Assembly (NCBI GenBank): GCA_031265355.1
Contig: JAISCT010000033.1
Location: forward strand, 1 to 53,987
DNA from: Oscillospiraceae bacterium
Lineage (GTDB): Bacteria > Bacillota > Clostridia > Oscillospirales > UBA929
DNA length: 53,987 nucleotides
Direction of reading: 5' to 3'
Positions 7,377 to 15,345 of the stretch are shown here, one piece after another (within the stretch, counting starts at the first letter, position 1; each line of letters starts with the position of its first letter). Below the pieces are notes generated by a model, which ran no database searches, was not told the DNA's origin, and saw only the letters and a program-made list of their open reading frames with translations. Made by a program: the position numbers and the translations under genes.

Positions 7377-9042
7377 TCAATACCCAATAACCGGTTCGCT
7401 GATTGCCGTCGGCGCGTTCAATTATGCCGCCCTGCCTCATGTTGGTCAGGATATTTCTCACCTTATTCTCTTTCTGCTTTGCGTCAAGGACGTCGGAGAG
7501 CTTACTGAACAGCAGCTTAATAAAATCGCTTTTCCTGCCCCGCTGGTACTGACACAGATAGTTGATTATCAGTTGTGTGTAATAGTCGTCGTCCATTGCC
7601 TTGTTCTTGATGTACTGCGCCCGCTCATTTACGATATCGGCAATCCCTGCCGATACAAACACATTTGGCCTTTTGCCCTCGATAACGCCGAGCTTTTGAA
7701 GCTGTTTGTACTGTTCTGTTTCAAGCGGGATGCACTTCTGCACGCAGTCAAGCAGGAAAATCGTTTCCATATCCAAATCATCACGCCCGAACAACAAGCG
7801 CGTGTAGTTTTCGTCAAGCACTTTGCCGTAGACCCTGACGGCGACTTCCTTCGGCTTGGTCAAGTCGTAGTCCGGCATAGGGAAATAGCGCTGGCGCTGT
7901 ATGTTGAACATCATTCTGATCCCCATTTGCTTGGTGTCAATCATATTGAAGTTCATCATCGCGTCCGCCAGCAACTGGTTCAGGTAATACGGCGCTGTGT
8001 AGCCGGGCTTCAGCACCTCGCGGATGTCGCCGGGCAGGAACGTGCCCGCATTGGAGATGACGACTGTATCCTCGAACTCGTCAAGGTAGATTCTGCGTCC
8101 GGCGGTATAGTCTTGATGCGCAATGCAGTTGTTCAGAAGCTCACGGAGCAGCTTTGCGTCGTATTGCTTGGTTTCTTTGGGAAACAGGGTCATCTGGTTC
8201 GGCATATAGCGGTAGGTCAGGTTGCGAATCTTCTCATAAACCTTATCGACCACAGTGATAAACGGAATGCGAAATTCTTCATAGTCCTTGTCCGCGCCGC
8301 TCTCGCTGTACAGCCGCCACATCACGCGGGGCGACCAGTCAAGCAGATAGTCAAAATCGGGATTACCGAGCAGCACCATTGCGGCGTTGGTCAACTTGCC
8401 GCCGATGGTGAGTTTCAGCTTGGTGAGGAACTGCTCATCGGTGAGATGGTCTATCTCTGAGCCTGTGTGCTCGTTCTTTTCCTTGAACTGTTCCCGTGCT
8501 ATGCGGATGGCCTCGGCGTCCAAGTGCTGAATGCCGGAACCGTCTATCAACTGTTTTGACCAGTCGCGGCGGGCCTGCCCGCGCAAACGCCCCAGTTCCT
8601 CCGGCGACAACGCTCCAAGGGACTCGCCCTCGCGCCCGTACCAATGCCCTTTCCAAGCGGTAGGCACATTGGGGACGGCGGCGGGGATTTTGAACATCAC
8701 GATACGGCGGTTTTCCTTATCATAGACCTCGAATATGTCAATGAAGGTGATTCTGTCTGTGGTATTGTCGGCAATCTCGTGTTTCAGGCTCTCTAATCCC
8801 TGCTTGTCGCGGTAGTCGCTGCCCTCTATCCTGCGGGTCTTATTGTGGACACCGAAAACAAGCCAGCCATATTGCAAACCTTTCAGATTCGCCTCATTGC
8901 TGATGGCGGAAAAGTATTGGCCGATAGTATCTTGCTTGTAGTCATTGCTCGCCTGTTTGAACTCTATGACCTCATTTTCCCAGTTGGCGATGAGTCCGCG
9001 CAGGGTCTGGAGCAAATCAGCGTTCAGGTCAATATCCCTCAT
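7348..9042 (-). CDS. AlbA/Schlafen-type ATP-binding protein
   Basis: A 564-residue protein. Residues about 20-150 form an AlbA_2 (Schlafen AAA-like) domain: EVIEFKQASNDY, GWLVFGVHNKTRRIEGSDYR and IPAAVPNVPTAWKGHWYGRE. The middle has the C-terminal ATPase region of this family (LLRELLNNCIAHQDYTAGRR, a GHKL-like N-box, then VVISNAGTFLPGDI), and the C-terminus looks like a winged helix (NILTNMRQGGIIERADGNQR). The ATG follows GATGAGGA. Such proteins are often regulators or parts of mobile or defence islands; this one sits beside gene fragments at the edge of the RHS region. The molecular role is not known. Confidence 0.8.
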   Translation of the reverse strand: MRDIDLNADLLQTLRGLIANWENEVIEFKQASNDYKQDTIGQYFSAISNEANLKGLQYGWLVFGVHNKTRRIEGSDYRDKQGLESLKHEIADNTTDRITFIDIFEVYDKENRRIVMFKIPAAVPNVPTAWKGHWYGREGESLGALSPEELGRLRGQARRDWSKQLIDGSGIQHLDAEAIRIAREQFKEKNEHTGSEIDHLTDEQFLTKLKLTIGGKLTNAAMVLLGNPDFDYLLDWSPRVMWRLYSESGADKDYEEFRIPFITVVDKVYEKIRNLTYRYMPNQMTLFPKETKQYDAKLLRELLNNCIAHQDYTAGRRIYLDEFEDTVVISNAGTFLPGDIREVLKPGYTAPYYLNQLLADAMMNFNMIDTKQMGIRMMFNIQRQRYFPMPDYDLTKPKEVAVRVYGKVLDENYTRLLFGRDDLDMETIFLLDCVQKCIPLETEQYKQLQKLGVIEGKRPNVFVSAGIADIVNERAQYIKNKAMDDDYYTQLIINYLCQYQRGRKSDFIKLLFSKLSDVLDAKQKENKVRNILTNMRQGGIIERADGNQRTGYWVLTIDYKNPAK

Positions 9043-9045
9043 TCC

Positions 9046-9330
9046 TCATCGCCCCCTTCCGCAGCGCCACTCAAGCTCATACGGTATTTTATTCTGCATT
9101 GGCCTGCCAATGGTCAACTGCTCCGCAAATTCTTCCGCGAGCCGCAGTCGCATTTCTTTTGCCCGCGCATTGTCCATCATGAGCCTTTCAGGGTCGGCAA
9201 ATATCTCAATAATCTCCCGCCTTGGCGTTTTCGCCGTGCCAACCAACAAGCGGCAATAACGCTTGCGACTACATTGAAGCATACCACAAGCGTTAGCAAA
9301 TGTCGAGATATTTTTTGCGATCAATTCCAT
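9046..9330 (-). CDS. Small hypothetical protein upstream of the AlbA-type gene
   Basis: A 94-codon frame ends 3 bases before the start of the AlbA-type gene, on the same strand. The C-terminal two thirds look real (IIEIFADPERLMMDNARAKE, MRLRLAEEFAEQLTIGRPMQ), rich in charged residues and helical. The first 25 codons overlap the plus-strand fragment at 9301 and are doubtful, so the true start may be internal or lost. No family recognised; it could be the C-terminal stump of a larger protein. Confidence 0.4.
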   Translation of the reverse strand: MELIAKNISTFANACGMLQCSRKRYCRLLVGTAKTPRREIIEIFADPERLMMDNARAKEMRLRLAEEFAEQLTIGRPMQNKIPYELEWRCGRGR

Positions 9331-9531
9331 AATCCTACGGAGATTGAAGTGAAATTTGACGGACTTATAAAACTAAATCTTGAGCCTGCTAATTTGGACG
9401 ATACCTGCGAAGTGCATGACGTATCCTTCTTTTTCGAAAGCGGTATGTTTCATTGGGGGGACTCGAAATATTTTGAAAGCCAGCGAGACAAATATTTAGG
9501 AACTTGTGTGCAGGCAGAAGCAGCAAAGTAG
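9301..9531 (+). pseudogene. 5'-truncated gene fragment
   Basis: About 75 codons up to TAG at 9529-9531 read as the C-terminal part of a real protein (IEVKFDGLIKLNLEPANLDD, then SFFFESGMFHWGDSKYFESQ). There is no ribosome site or matching start, and the frame upstream is antisense to the minus-strand genes. It is probably the tail of a gene cut off when the neighbouring AlbA segment arrived. Compact acidic/aromatic composition resembles small immunity-type proteins, without proof. Confidence 0.5.
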
Positions 9532-9797
9532 TTTTTCTATCTATATGAATTGCGAATCGCCTGCACTGCAACGAGCTTTGGCTGTAGATTGAAACAGCTA
9601 AAGCAATGCTTTAAGTAATAAAGGTGCCTGTATGTTGGCTTTATGTGCCATCAGACGATTGAAAAGGAAATCGAGGCGATTGCTGTTCGGGACTGTAAAA
9701 AAGACGAAATACCGCCGAAAATCCACGACCTTTCTGTGGCGCCGCAAGGCTTGCGGCGGTTTTGTGCTGTCAAACGCGGGGAGGGAAAAGTATCCTC
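9532..9797. other. Intergenic stretch with one terminator-like hairpin
   Basis: No convincing gene. At 9740-9758 CGCCGCAA and TTGCGGCG pair around GGC and are followed by GTTTTG, a terminator-like signal on the plus strand. Several short frames on both strands here lack ribosome sites. Confidence 0.45.
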
Positions 9798-9826
9798 TTG
9801 CCAAAGGCGAAGTCATGTGGTATGCT
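9798..9826 (+). promoter_or_regulatory. Candidate sigma-A promoter
   Basis: TTGCCA and TATGCT are separated by exactly 17 bases and lie about 80 bases before the small gene at 9905. Confidence 0.5.
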
Positions 9827-9904
9827 ATAGTCTGGGGGAGGAGTTGACGATATATCGCGCAACAAAAGCCCGAAGAGAGGTACGAGAAGAGGGAATCAGA
9901 AAAA

Positions 9905-10183
9905 ATGTTTTCGGTTTTGAATCGGAAAGAACTGTATTGCACTTTTTCGCGCGAAGAATATGTCAAAGTCAGGGATTTGTTGGGGATACACAAGATCCAC
10001 CACTATGTGACGACCGACGACCACCATCATCCGGTGGCCTACGCCGCCGGTGCGGAGGATGTCCACGCCCCGATGGGCGCGTTTGGGGAGAATCCGTCGG
10101 TGCCGCAGGAGTACAGGATCTTTGTGCCCCGCAAGGAGTACGCGCTCGCGCAGAGTCTGCTCGCGCTGACACCGCTCCGGTGA
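9905..10183 (+). CDS. Hypothetical 92-residue protein
   Basis: ATG with an AGAGGGA element about 10 bases upstream and a promoter-like element at 9798. It encodes a soluble protein with two similar strand/turn blocks: LYCTFSREEYVKVRDLLGIH near the start and YRIFVPRKEYALAQSLLALT near the end. Both put an aromatic-rich strand before a helix, which suggests an internal repeat of a small alpha/beta fold; the middle is His-rich. I recognise no family. A terminator follows at 10237. Confidence 0.65.
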   Translation: MFSVLNRKELYCTFSREEYVKVRDLLGIHKIHHYVTTDDHHHPVAYAAGAEDVHAPMGAFGENPSVPQEYRIFVPRKEYALAQSLLALTPLR

Positions 10184-10236
10184 GGCGCCCGGCGCCGCTT
10201 GACGACTGAGACAAAAATTGTGGACCGACAAAGGAG

Positions 10237-10270
10237 CCGTGTCACACGAAGCGTGTGATGCGGTTTCTTT
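10237..10270 (+). terminator. Terminator after 92-residue gene
   Basis: TCACACG and CGTGTGA pair around AAG, flanked by CCG and CGG, and lead into GGTTTCTTTG. Confidence 0.6.
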
Positions 10271-10358
10271 GTCGTGGACGGACACCTCCGTCATGATATG
10301 TAGCGGGACAAATGCCCCGTCGGTGCCCTGTTACTCGAAATCTTCGCGAAAAACATGG

Positions 10359-10387
10359 TTGAAGTTGTAAAACATTCATGATATGAT
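10359..10387 (+). promoter_or_regulatory. Candidate sigma-A promoter of nrdR
   Basis: TTGAAG and TATGAT with a 17-base spacer lie 107 bases before the nrdR start. The R1 repeat sits in the predicted leader between promoter and gene. Confidence 0.55.
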
Positions 10388-10409
10388 AAAAAATAATAGG
10401 ATGCTTACG

Positions 10410-10475
10410 CACTTCTGATACCTGAACCATCGATCGCCTGTTTGCGGCGGGCGAGGCTTTTGACACTTGAACCAT
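10410..10475 (+). repeat. Interspersed repeat R1, copy b
   Basis: The core at 10446-10475 matches copy a in 26 of 30 positions or better. The outer element CACTTCTGATACCTGAACCAT at 10410-10430 is the inverse of the left end of copy a, so the left module is flipped here. The core ends 19 bases before the nrdR start codon, in the same orientation as the gene. Confidence 0.75.
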
Positions 10476-10494
10476 CAATACAGGAGGAATCGGC

Positions 10495-10953
10495 ATGAAG
10501 TGTCCGTATTGCAGCTTCCAGGAGAGCCGCGTCATCGATTCCAGGCCGACGGACGAGGGCGGGAGCATTCGGCGGCGCCGGGAGTGCTCTCATTGCGGCA
10601 AACGATTCACCACCTACGAGAACATCGAGAGCCTGCCGTTGATCGTGATCAAAAAGGACGGCTCCCGTCAGTCCTATGACCGCAACAAGCTCCTCAGCGG
10701 CGTCCTGCGGGCCTGCGAGAAGCGGCCGGTGAGCCTGCAGCAGATGGAAGCCCTGGTCGGCGAGGTGGAGCAGGTGTTGCAAAACAACTTGGAGCGCGAG
10801 GTCACTACATCACAGATCGGCGAACTCGTTATGGAGCGGCTGAGAAGACTGGACGAGGTCGCCTACGTGCGGTTTGCCTCCGTGTATCGCCAGTTCGCCG
10901 ACATCAAGACCTTCCTGACGGAGGTCAACAAGCTGCTGATGGAACGACCGTGA
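10495..10953 (+). CDS. nrdR: Transcriptional repressor NrdR
   Basis: 152 residues, the normal length. An N-terminal zinc ribbon has CPYC at residues 3-6 and CSHC at 31-34, with the [17 protein letters not shown] signature between them. An ATP-cone domain follows ([20 protein letters not shown]). The family represses ribonucleotide reductase genes in response to dATP/ATP. AGGAGG precedes the ATG. No nrd gene lies in the window, so its targets are elsewhere. The gene runs convergently into DUF4363 with 17 bases between stops. Confidence 0.97.
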   Translation: MKCPYCSFQESRVIDSRPTDEGGSIRRRRECSHCGKRFTTYENIESLPLIVIKKDGSRQSYDRNKLLSGVLRACEKRPVSLQQMEALVGEVEQVLQNNLEREVTTSQIGELVMERLRRLDEVAYVRFASVYRQFADIKTFLTEVNKLLMERP

Positions 10954-10970
10954 TTGTGAGAGGCGCCCCG

Positions 10971-11354
10971 TCACAGCACCGTCTCCAAACTGGGGCGGTG
11001 ACCGCGGATCAGGGCGCGTAGCTGCGCCGCTACCACGGCGCTGTCCGCCAAATACTGCGCGCGGGCGGCCATGGCGGCCTCCGTGTACAGCCGGTATAGG
11101 CCCGCGTTGATTGCCTCAATGTCGGCGGCGGGGTAGAGCGCCTCAAACAGCCCGATCCGCGTTTCCCACAGCGATAGGGCGGCTTGCATGGTCTCACGCG
11201 CCTCGGCCCGGCGCTCCGCGCCGACGGACTGTGCGCCGCTCTCAAGCAGCGTCAGCAGTTGGCCGACGTCCGCCTCCGCGCGCGCGCTGACCCACAGCCC
11301 GGCGCCGATGAGCCCGGCCAGCAGTACGCAGGTCAGTAAGATCGGTTTCATCAT
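10971..11354 (-). CDS. DUF4363-like small exported protein
   Basis: 127 residues. Residues 4-22 are a hydrophobic anchor or signal (ILLTCVLLAGLIGAGLWV); the rest is amphipathic helix with regularly spaced Ala, Arg and Glu, as in the DUF4363 family of Firmicutes. The gene lies 10 bases downstream of the DUF421 gene on the same strand, the usual pairing in spore-forming Clostridia, so they probably form one transcript. Function is unknown. Confidence 0.7.
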   Translation of the reverse strand: MMKPILLTCVLLAGLIGAGLWVSARAEADVGQLLTLLESGAQSVGAERRAEARETMQAALSLWETRIGLFEALYPAADIEAINAGLYRLYTEAAMAARAQYLADSAVVAAQLRALIRGHRPSLETVL

Positions 11355-11364
11355 TCCGGCTCCT

Positions 11365-12042
11365 TCACTTCGGCTCCTTCGGCAGGCAGTAGACGCGGTT
11401 TTGTTCGTCCACGATCAACAAAAACACATCTCGCACGTCCGTCAGCCCGTTTCGTCTCAGCGCGTCGGCCAGAAACGACGGCGAGAAATTTCGCAGCGCG
11501 CAGTTCTCGCGCAGCAGCGCGCCGTCGTTCACCAGAATAACAGGCAGACCCTGGGCGGACGTGGCGGCGCCGACGTCGCGGCGGGTGGCCGGCTGGTACA
11601 CCGGGTAGAGGATCGTGCTCAGCGTCCCGTTGGTCTCTAAAATGGCGTACTGCACCGTCGAGAGGTCCGTGATGTTTTTGGCGCGCAGGGCCTCAATGAG
11701 TTCGTCGGTGGTCATCCGATTTTTGCGCAGTTCACGCTGAAGAATGCGCCCGTCCTTCATCAAAATGCTCGGTTTGCCGCACAGCAGCGCGCGAAACCGC
11801 AAACTGGCGACCAGGGCGCCCGAGACGACCAGTGAGAGGCACAGCAGCGTGGCGATGGGGACCAGCCCAAACACAAGCGGGCTGCCCAAGTCCTGCATCG
11901 GCACGGCGGCGAGTTCCGACATCAGCAGGGTCACGACAAGTTCGGACGGCTCCAGTTCGCCGATCTGCCGTTTGCCCATCAGGCGAAGGGCGGCGATGAT
12001 GACGACATAGAGGATGACGGTGCGTAAAACGGCCACAAGCAA
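11365..12042 (-). CDS. YetF/DUF421 family membrane protein
   Basis: 225 residues with start TTG at 12042; the in-frame GTG at 12036 is equally possible. Three N-terminal hydrophobic segments include the family signature LRLMGKRQIGELEPSELVVT. A cytosolic region follows with KPSILMKDGRILQRELRKNR and the NGTLSTILYP motif of the DUF421 domain. Members are inner-membrane proteins of sporulating Firmicutes, with roles proposed in spore germination or stress, not settled. Confidence 0.88.
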   Translation of the reverse strand: MLVAVLRTVILYVVIIAALRLMGKRQIGELEPSELVVTLLMSELAAVPMQDLGSPLVFGLVPIATLLCLSLVVSGALVASLRFRALLCGKPSILMKDGRILQRELRKNRMTTDELIEALRAKNITDLSTVQYAILETNGTLSTILYPVYQPATRRDVGAATSAQGLPVILVNDGALLRENCALRNFSPSFLADALRRNGLTDVRDVFLLIVDEQNRVYCLPKEPK

Positions 12043-12219
12043 AGAAAAACACCACCGGTTTTGGCAGATAACAGTTTTTGGAGTGCGGGATTTTCCGAGG
12101 GTTCTGTGTGAGGCGCGGGGCAGACGGGCGGACCGCTTGCCGACAACCTTTCGATGACACAGCCTACTCGGTACTATGGGCGGAAATCGTTTGGATTATG
12201 CGTGCGGCTCGCCGCCGGC

Positions 12220-12248
12220 TTGCTTTTTGGCCGGCAATCGGTTATACT
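12220..12248 (+). promoter_or_regulatory. Candidate sigma-A promoter for folT-recG
   Basis: TTGCTT and TATACT with a 17-base spacer. The predicted transcript would start near 12255 and run through repeat R2a and the THF riboswitch into folT, a leader of about 380 bases. Confidence 0.6.
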
Positions 12249-12265
12249 AGGTGCGTCGTAATAAT

Positions 12266-12328
12266 GTGGGTTGCACCTGCAACCCACAACCCAAATTCTT
12301 GTTTTTGTTGCCGCTTCGCGGCAACAGC
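12266..12328 (+). repeat. Interspersed palindromic repeat R2, copy a
   Basis: Two hairpins in tandem: GTGGGTTGCA with TGCAACCCAC around CC, then GTTGCCGC with GCGGCAAC around TTC, joined by an A/T-rich linker. Copy b at 15268-15334 has the same order and nearly the same linker (AAATTCTTGTTTTT). The second hairpin is preceded by T and followed by A or C, so it is not a standard terminator. Confidence 0.75.
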
Positions 12329-12351
12329 CTACTAGGGGACAATGGAAACAC

Positions 12352-12455
12352 AAAACAGAGTAGGGGCCGGCGCGTCAAGTGTCGGGCGGACGGGGAGTTG
12401 CCGCTCGAACGAAGGGAGTCTTCCTGCGGTGCCGGTTCCGCATCCCGCTGTTGCC
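12352..12455 (+). ncRNA. THF riboswitch (folT leader)
   Basis: The sequence follows the class-I tetrahydrofolate riboswitch layout. The 5' strand has ACAGAGTAGG, then CGCGTCAAGTG; the central part has CGAACGAAGGGAG, then TGCGGTG; the 3' strand has CCGGTTCCGCATCCC closing with CTGTTG. ACAG pairs with CTGT (P1) and GGCCGG with CCGG (P2). It lies about 180 bases before a FolT-like ECF transporter gene, a standard target of this riboswitch in Firmicutes. Identification is by motif memory and context. Confidence 0.8.
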
Positions 12456-12637
12456 ATGAAGTTTCATGCGCAAGAGCACACGGCCGGGGTGAACCCGGCG
12501 CCGCACCACGGGGCGGGCGGGCGTCAGGCGCATGGAGATCGGGACGACGGACTTAAACGCTTCTTAAAACGGGGCGCGATCTCTTGGGCCGTGCAGCGCC
12601 GGCCGTGCCCGTGACACACGGGAAGGAGAGGTCGCTT

Positions 12638-13192
12638 TTGTTGTCATTTTGGAGACTTCATGGGGTGTTTGCCCCCAGGAAACTGGCCCAGATGGGCTTG
12701 TTTGTCGCACTGACGGCGCTGTTTAGCCTTCTGTCGGTCTATGTGACGGAGAGTTTCCGCCTGGTGAGCTTTGTCTACCTGCCGGGCGCGCTGGGCTCCA
12801 TGCTGTACGGTCCGTGGGCGGGGCTTGTTATGGGCTTCGCGGGGGACTTTGTCGCCTACATTGTCAAACCCATGGGGCCGTATTTTTTTGGGTATGCGCT
12901 CAGCGCGATGCTGCAAAATTTTATCTACGCGGTCTTTTTGTACCGGCGCGGGCCGTCGCTGTGGCGGGTGGCCGCGGCGCAGGCGCTCGTGGCGGTCTTT
13001 GTTTCGGTCGGACTCGGCTTCTTGTGGCTGCGGCTTCTGTACGGCGCCACGGCGGCGGAGTTCTTCTCTGGCGCGCGGATCGTCAGGACGCTTATCCAGT
13101 ACCCCGTCGATGTGGCGCTGCTTTACGGCGCGTGCCGCCTACTGGCGCGCACCGGGCTGGCGGAGAAGGCCGGGGCGGGGGCCGGGCTGTAG
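12638..13192 (+). CDS. folT: Folate-type ECF transporter substrate-binding subunit
   Basis: TTG start with GGAAGGAG 9 bases upstream; the frame is open further up but without a ribosome site. The 184-residue product has about six hydrophobic segments. It carries LAQMGLFVALTALFSLLSVY, GALGSMLYGPWAGLVMGFAGD and PMGPYFFGYALSAML, the S-component pattern where the GxxxG-type helix 1 docks to the shared EcfT. The THF riboswitch upstream supports folate as ligand. The shared EcfA/EcfT energising module is not in the window, as is usual for group II S components. Confidence 0.85.
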   Translation: MLSFWRLHGVFAPRKLAQMGLFVALTALFSLLSVYVTESFRLVSFVYLPGALGSMLYGPWAGLVMGFAGDFVAYIVKPMGPYFFGYALSAMLQNFIYAVFLYRRGPSLWRVAAAQALVAVFVSVGLGFLWLRLLYGATAAEFFSGARIVRTLIQYPVDVALLYGACRLLARTGLAEKAGAGAGL

Positions 13193-13223
13193 TCGGGGCC
13201 GAAATGGGAGACGGGGAGAGGCC

Positions 13224-15266
13224 ATGCAGGAAAACCCTTTTGACAAGCCGCTGCGTTTTTTGAAAGGCGTGGGAGAAAAGCGCGCCCAGCTCTTTGCCAA
13301 ACTAGGTCTCGCGACGGTGCGCGACTTGCTGACGCATTTCCCGCGCGACTACGAGGACCGCACGGCGGTGCGCACGATCGCCCGGCTCGTGCCGGGGGAA
13401 GCGGCCTGCGTCGTCGCAATGGTGGCCGAGCCGCTGCGCCATGTCCGCGTGCGCGCCGGTCTGGAATATGTCCGCACGCGGGTGGTGGACGAGCGGCGTG
13501 GGCTGTCGCTGGTCTTTTTTAACGCACCCTACGTGAAGGACGCCCTGCGCGAGGGCGAGACCTATGTCTTCTTTGGAAAGATCGAAGAGGGCCGGCGGGA
13601 GATGCAAAACCCCGTCTTCGAGCCCATCGGGCGCGCCGGGCAGCTCACCGGGCGCATCCTGCCGGTGTACCGCCTGTGCGCGGGGCTCTCCCGCGGGCAG
13701 GTGCTCTCCGCCGTTCGGCAGGCCCTGGACGAGGTGCGCGAGCATTGGACGGAGACCTTGCCCGACCCCATGCGGGCGCGTTACGGGCTCTGTTATATCC
13801 GTTATGCGTACGAAAACATCCACTTCCCGGCCTCCTTGGAGGACCGGGAAGTGGCCAGAACCCGGCTGGTGTTTGAGGAATTGCTGACGCTCTCCCTCGG
13901 ACTTCGCCGGCTGAAACAGCAGGTCGCGCACGCGGCGGGCGCCGTTATGTCGCCGTGTGGAATGGAAGAATTTTACAAATCTATCCCCTTCGCGCCGACG
14001 GCGGCGCAGCGGCGCACCGTCGAAGAGATACTCGCCGATATGGCCTCCGGCCGCCCGATGAGCCGGCTGGTGCAGGGAGACGTGGGTTCCGGCAAGACGA
14101 TGGTGGCCGCGGCCTGCGCGGCGGTCGCCGTGAAAAACGGATATCAGGCGGCCCTGATGGCGCCTACAGAGCTCCTGGCGGAGCAGCACCACAGGACATG
14201 GCGGCCGCTGCTCGCACCGCTCGGCGTCGAGACGCTGCTTCTGACCGGCCGCCTGACGCCCGCCCAGAAGCGGGACATCCGGCGGATCCTCCGGAGCGAA
14301 CTGCCGCTCTTTGTCATCGGCACGCACGCGCTGCTCTCGGAGGGCGTGGATTTCGGACGGCTGGGGCTGGTCATCGCGGACGAGCAGCACCGCTTCGGGG
14401 TGGCCCAGCGGAGCCGCCTGACGGAGAAGGGCGACGCGCCCCACCTGCTTGTCATGTCGGCGACGCCGATCCCGCGGACATTGGCGCTCATCATCTACGG
14501 AGACCTGAACGTCTCCGTCCTCGACGAGAAACCGCCCGGGCGGCAGAGGGTCGACACCTTCACGGTGGACGAGAGCTTTCGTCCGCGCATCGAAAACTTT
14601 GTTCGCCGGTTGGTGTCGGAGGGGCGTCAGGTGTACATTGTATGCCCGTTTGTCGAGGAAAGCGGCGGCGCGGAGGGCCCGCGCGCGGTGGAGGCGTACG
14701 CCGAGACATTGCGCGGGCAGGTCTATCCGGCGCTGCGGGTGGGTCTTGTGCACGGCAAGATGCCGCCCGCCCGGCGGGAGGCGGCGATGCGCGCGTTTGT
14801 GGAGGGCGCGCTCGACATCTTGGTGGCCACGACGGTCATCGAGGTGGGCGTCGACGTGCCGAACGCCGCGCTCATGGTGGTGGAAAATGCCGAGCGCTTC
14901 GGACTCTCGCAGCTCCACCAGCTCCGCGGCCGTGTGGGCCGCGGGCGGCATAAATCTTACTGCGTGTTGTTTTCCGAGGCGCTCACTGAGGCGACGCGCG
15001 CACGGCTGGCCATTATGGCGAAGACGGACGACGGCTTTGCCATCGCCGAGCGGGATTTGGCGCTGCGCGGTCCCGGCGATTTCTTCGGCCACCGGCAGCA
15101 TGGGCTGCCCAGCCTGAAGGTGGCCGACCTTGCCACCGACATGACGGTGTTGTCTCTGGCGGCCGAGGCTGCTGGACAGCTTTTGGAAGAGGACGCCGCG
15201 CTGTCGCAGTGCCCCGCCCTGCGTGCGGCGGTCGACCGCCTGCTGACCGGACAGATCGCCGTCTAA
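13224..15266 (+). CDS. recG: ATP-dependent DNA helicase RecG
   Basis: 680 residues from ATG, the normal RecG length. An N-terminal wedge/OB domain (LKGVGEKRAQLFAKLGLATV) is followed by helicase motifs: Walker A QGDVGSGKT, the DEQHRFG box, VMSATPIPRT, and the C-terminal QLHQLRGRVGRG. RecG reverses stalled replication forks and branch-migrates Holliday junctions. It starts 31 bases after folT and is probably co-transcribed from the riboswitch leader, an unusual coupling. Confidence 0.97.
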   Translation: MQENPFDKPLRFLKGVGEKRAQLFAKLGLATVRDLLTHFPRDYEDRTAVRTIARLVPGEAACVVAMVAEPLRHVRVRAGLEYVRTRVVDERRGLSLVFFNAPYVKDALREGETYVFFGKIEEGRREMQNPVFEPIGRAGQLTGRILPVYRLCAGLSRGQVLSAVRQALDEVREHWTETLPDPMRARYGLCYIRYAYENIHFPASLEDREVARTRLVFEELLTLSLGLRRLKQQVAHAAGAVMSPCGMEEFYKSIPFAPTAAQRRTVEEILADMASGRPMSRLVQGDVGSGKTMVAAACAAVAVKNGYQAALMAPTELLAEQHHRTWRPLLAPLGVETLLLTGRLTPAQKRDIRRILRSELPLFVIGTHALLSEGVDFGRLGLVIADEQHRFGVAQRSRLTEKGDAPHLLVMSATPIPRTLALIIYGDLNVSVLDEKPPGRQRVDTFTVDESFRPRIENFVRRLVSEGRQVYIVCPFVEESGGAEGPRAVEAYAETLRGQVYPALRVGLVHGKMPPARREAAMRAFVEGALDILVATTVIEVGVDVPNAALMVVENAERFGLSQLHQLRGRVGRGRHKSYCVLFSEALTEATRARLAIMAKTDDGFAIAERDLALRGPGDFFGHRQHGLPSLKVADLATDMTVLSLAAEAAGQLLEEDAALSQCPALRAAVDRLLTGQIAV

Positions 15267-15267
15267 C

Positions 15268-15334
15268 GTGGGTTGCACCTGCAACAAACAACCTAAATTC
15301 TTGTTTTTTGTTGCCGCTTCGCGGCAACAAAAAA
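15268..15334 (+). repeat. Interspersed palindromic repeat R2, copy b
   Basis: Same layout as copy a. The left hairpin is damaged on its 3' arm. The right hairpin is extended to 14 pairs by six T on the left and six A on the right (GTTGCCGC, TTC, GCGGCAAC in the middle). It fills the gap between convergent recG and spoIIP, where a bidirectional terminator would be expected. Confidence 0.75.
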
Positions 15335-15345
15335 CTGACGGACGC

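Noticed and set aside
12771..13223. Upstream extension of the recG frame over folT
   Set aside because: It is an Arg/Ser-rich shadow of folT. The ATG at 13224 gives a normal RecG N-terminus and length.
13302..15287. 661-codon minus-strand frame opposite recG
   Set aside because: Antisense shadow with His/Arg-rich noise; RecG motifs are intact on the plus strand.
15268..15334. R2b as an intrinsic terminator
   Set aside because: The stem has T on the left and A on the right, so neither strand has a T tract after the hairpin.
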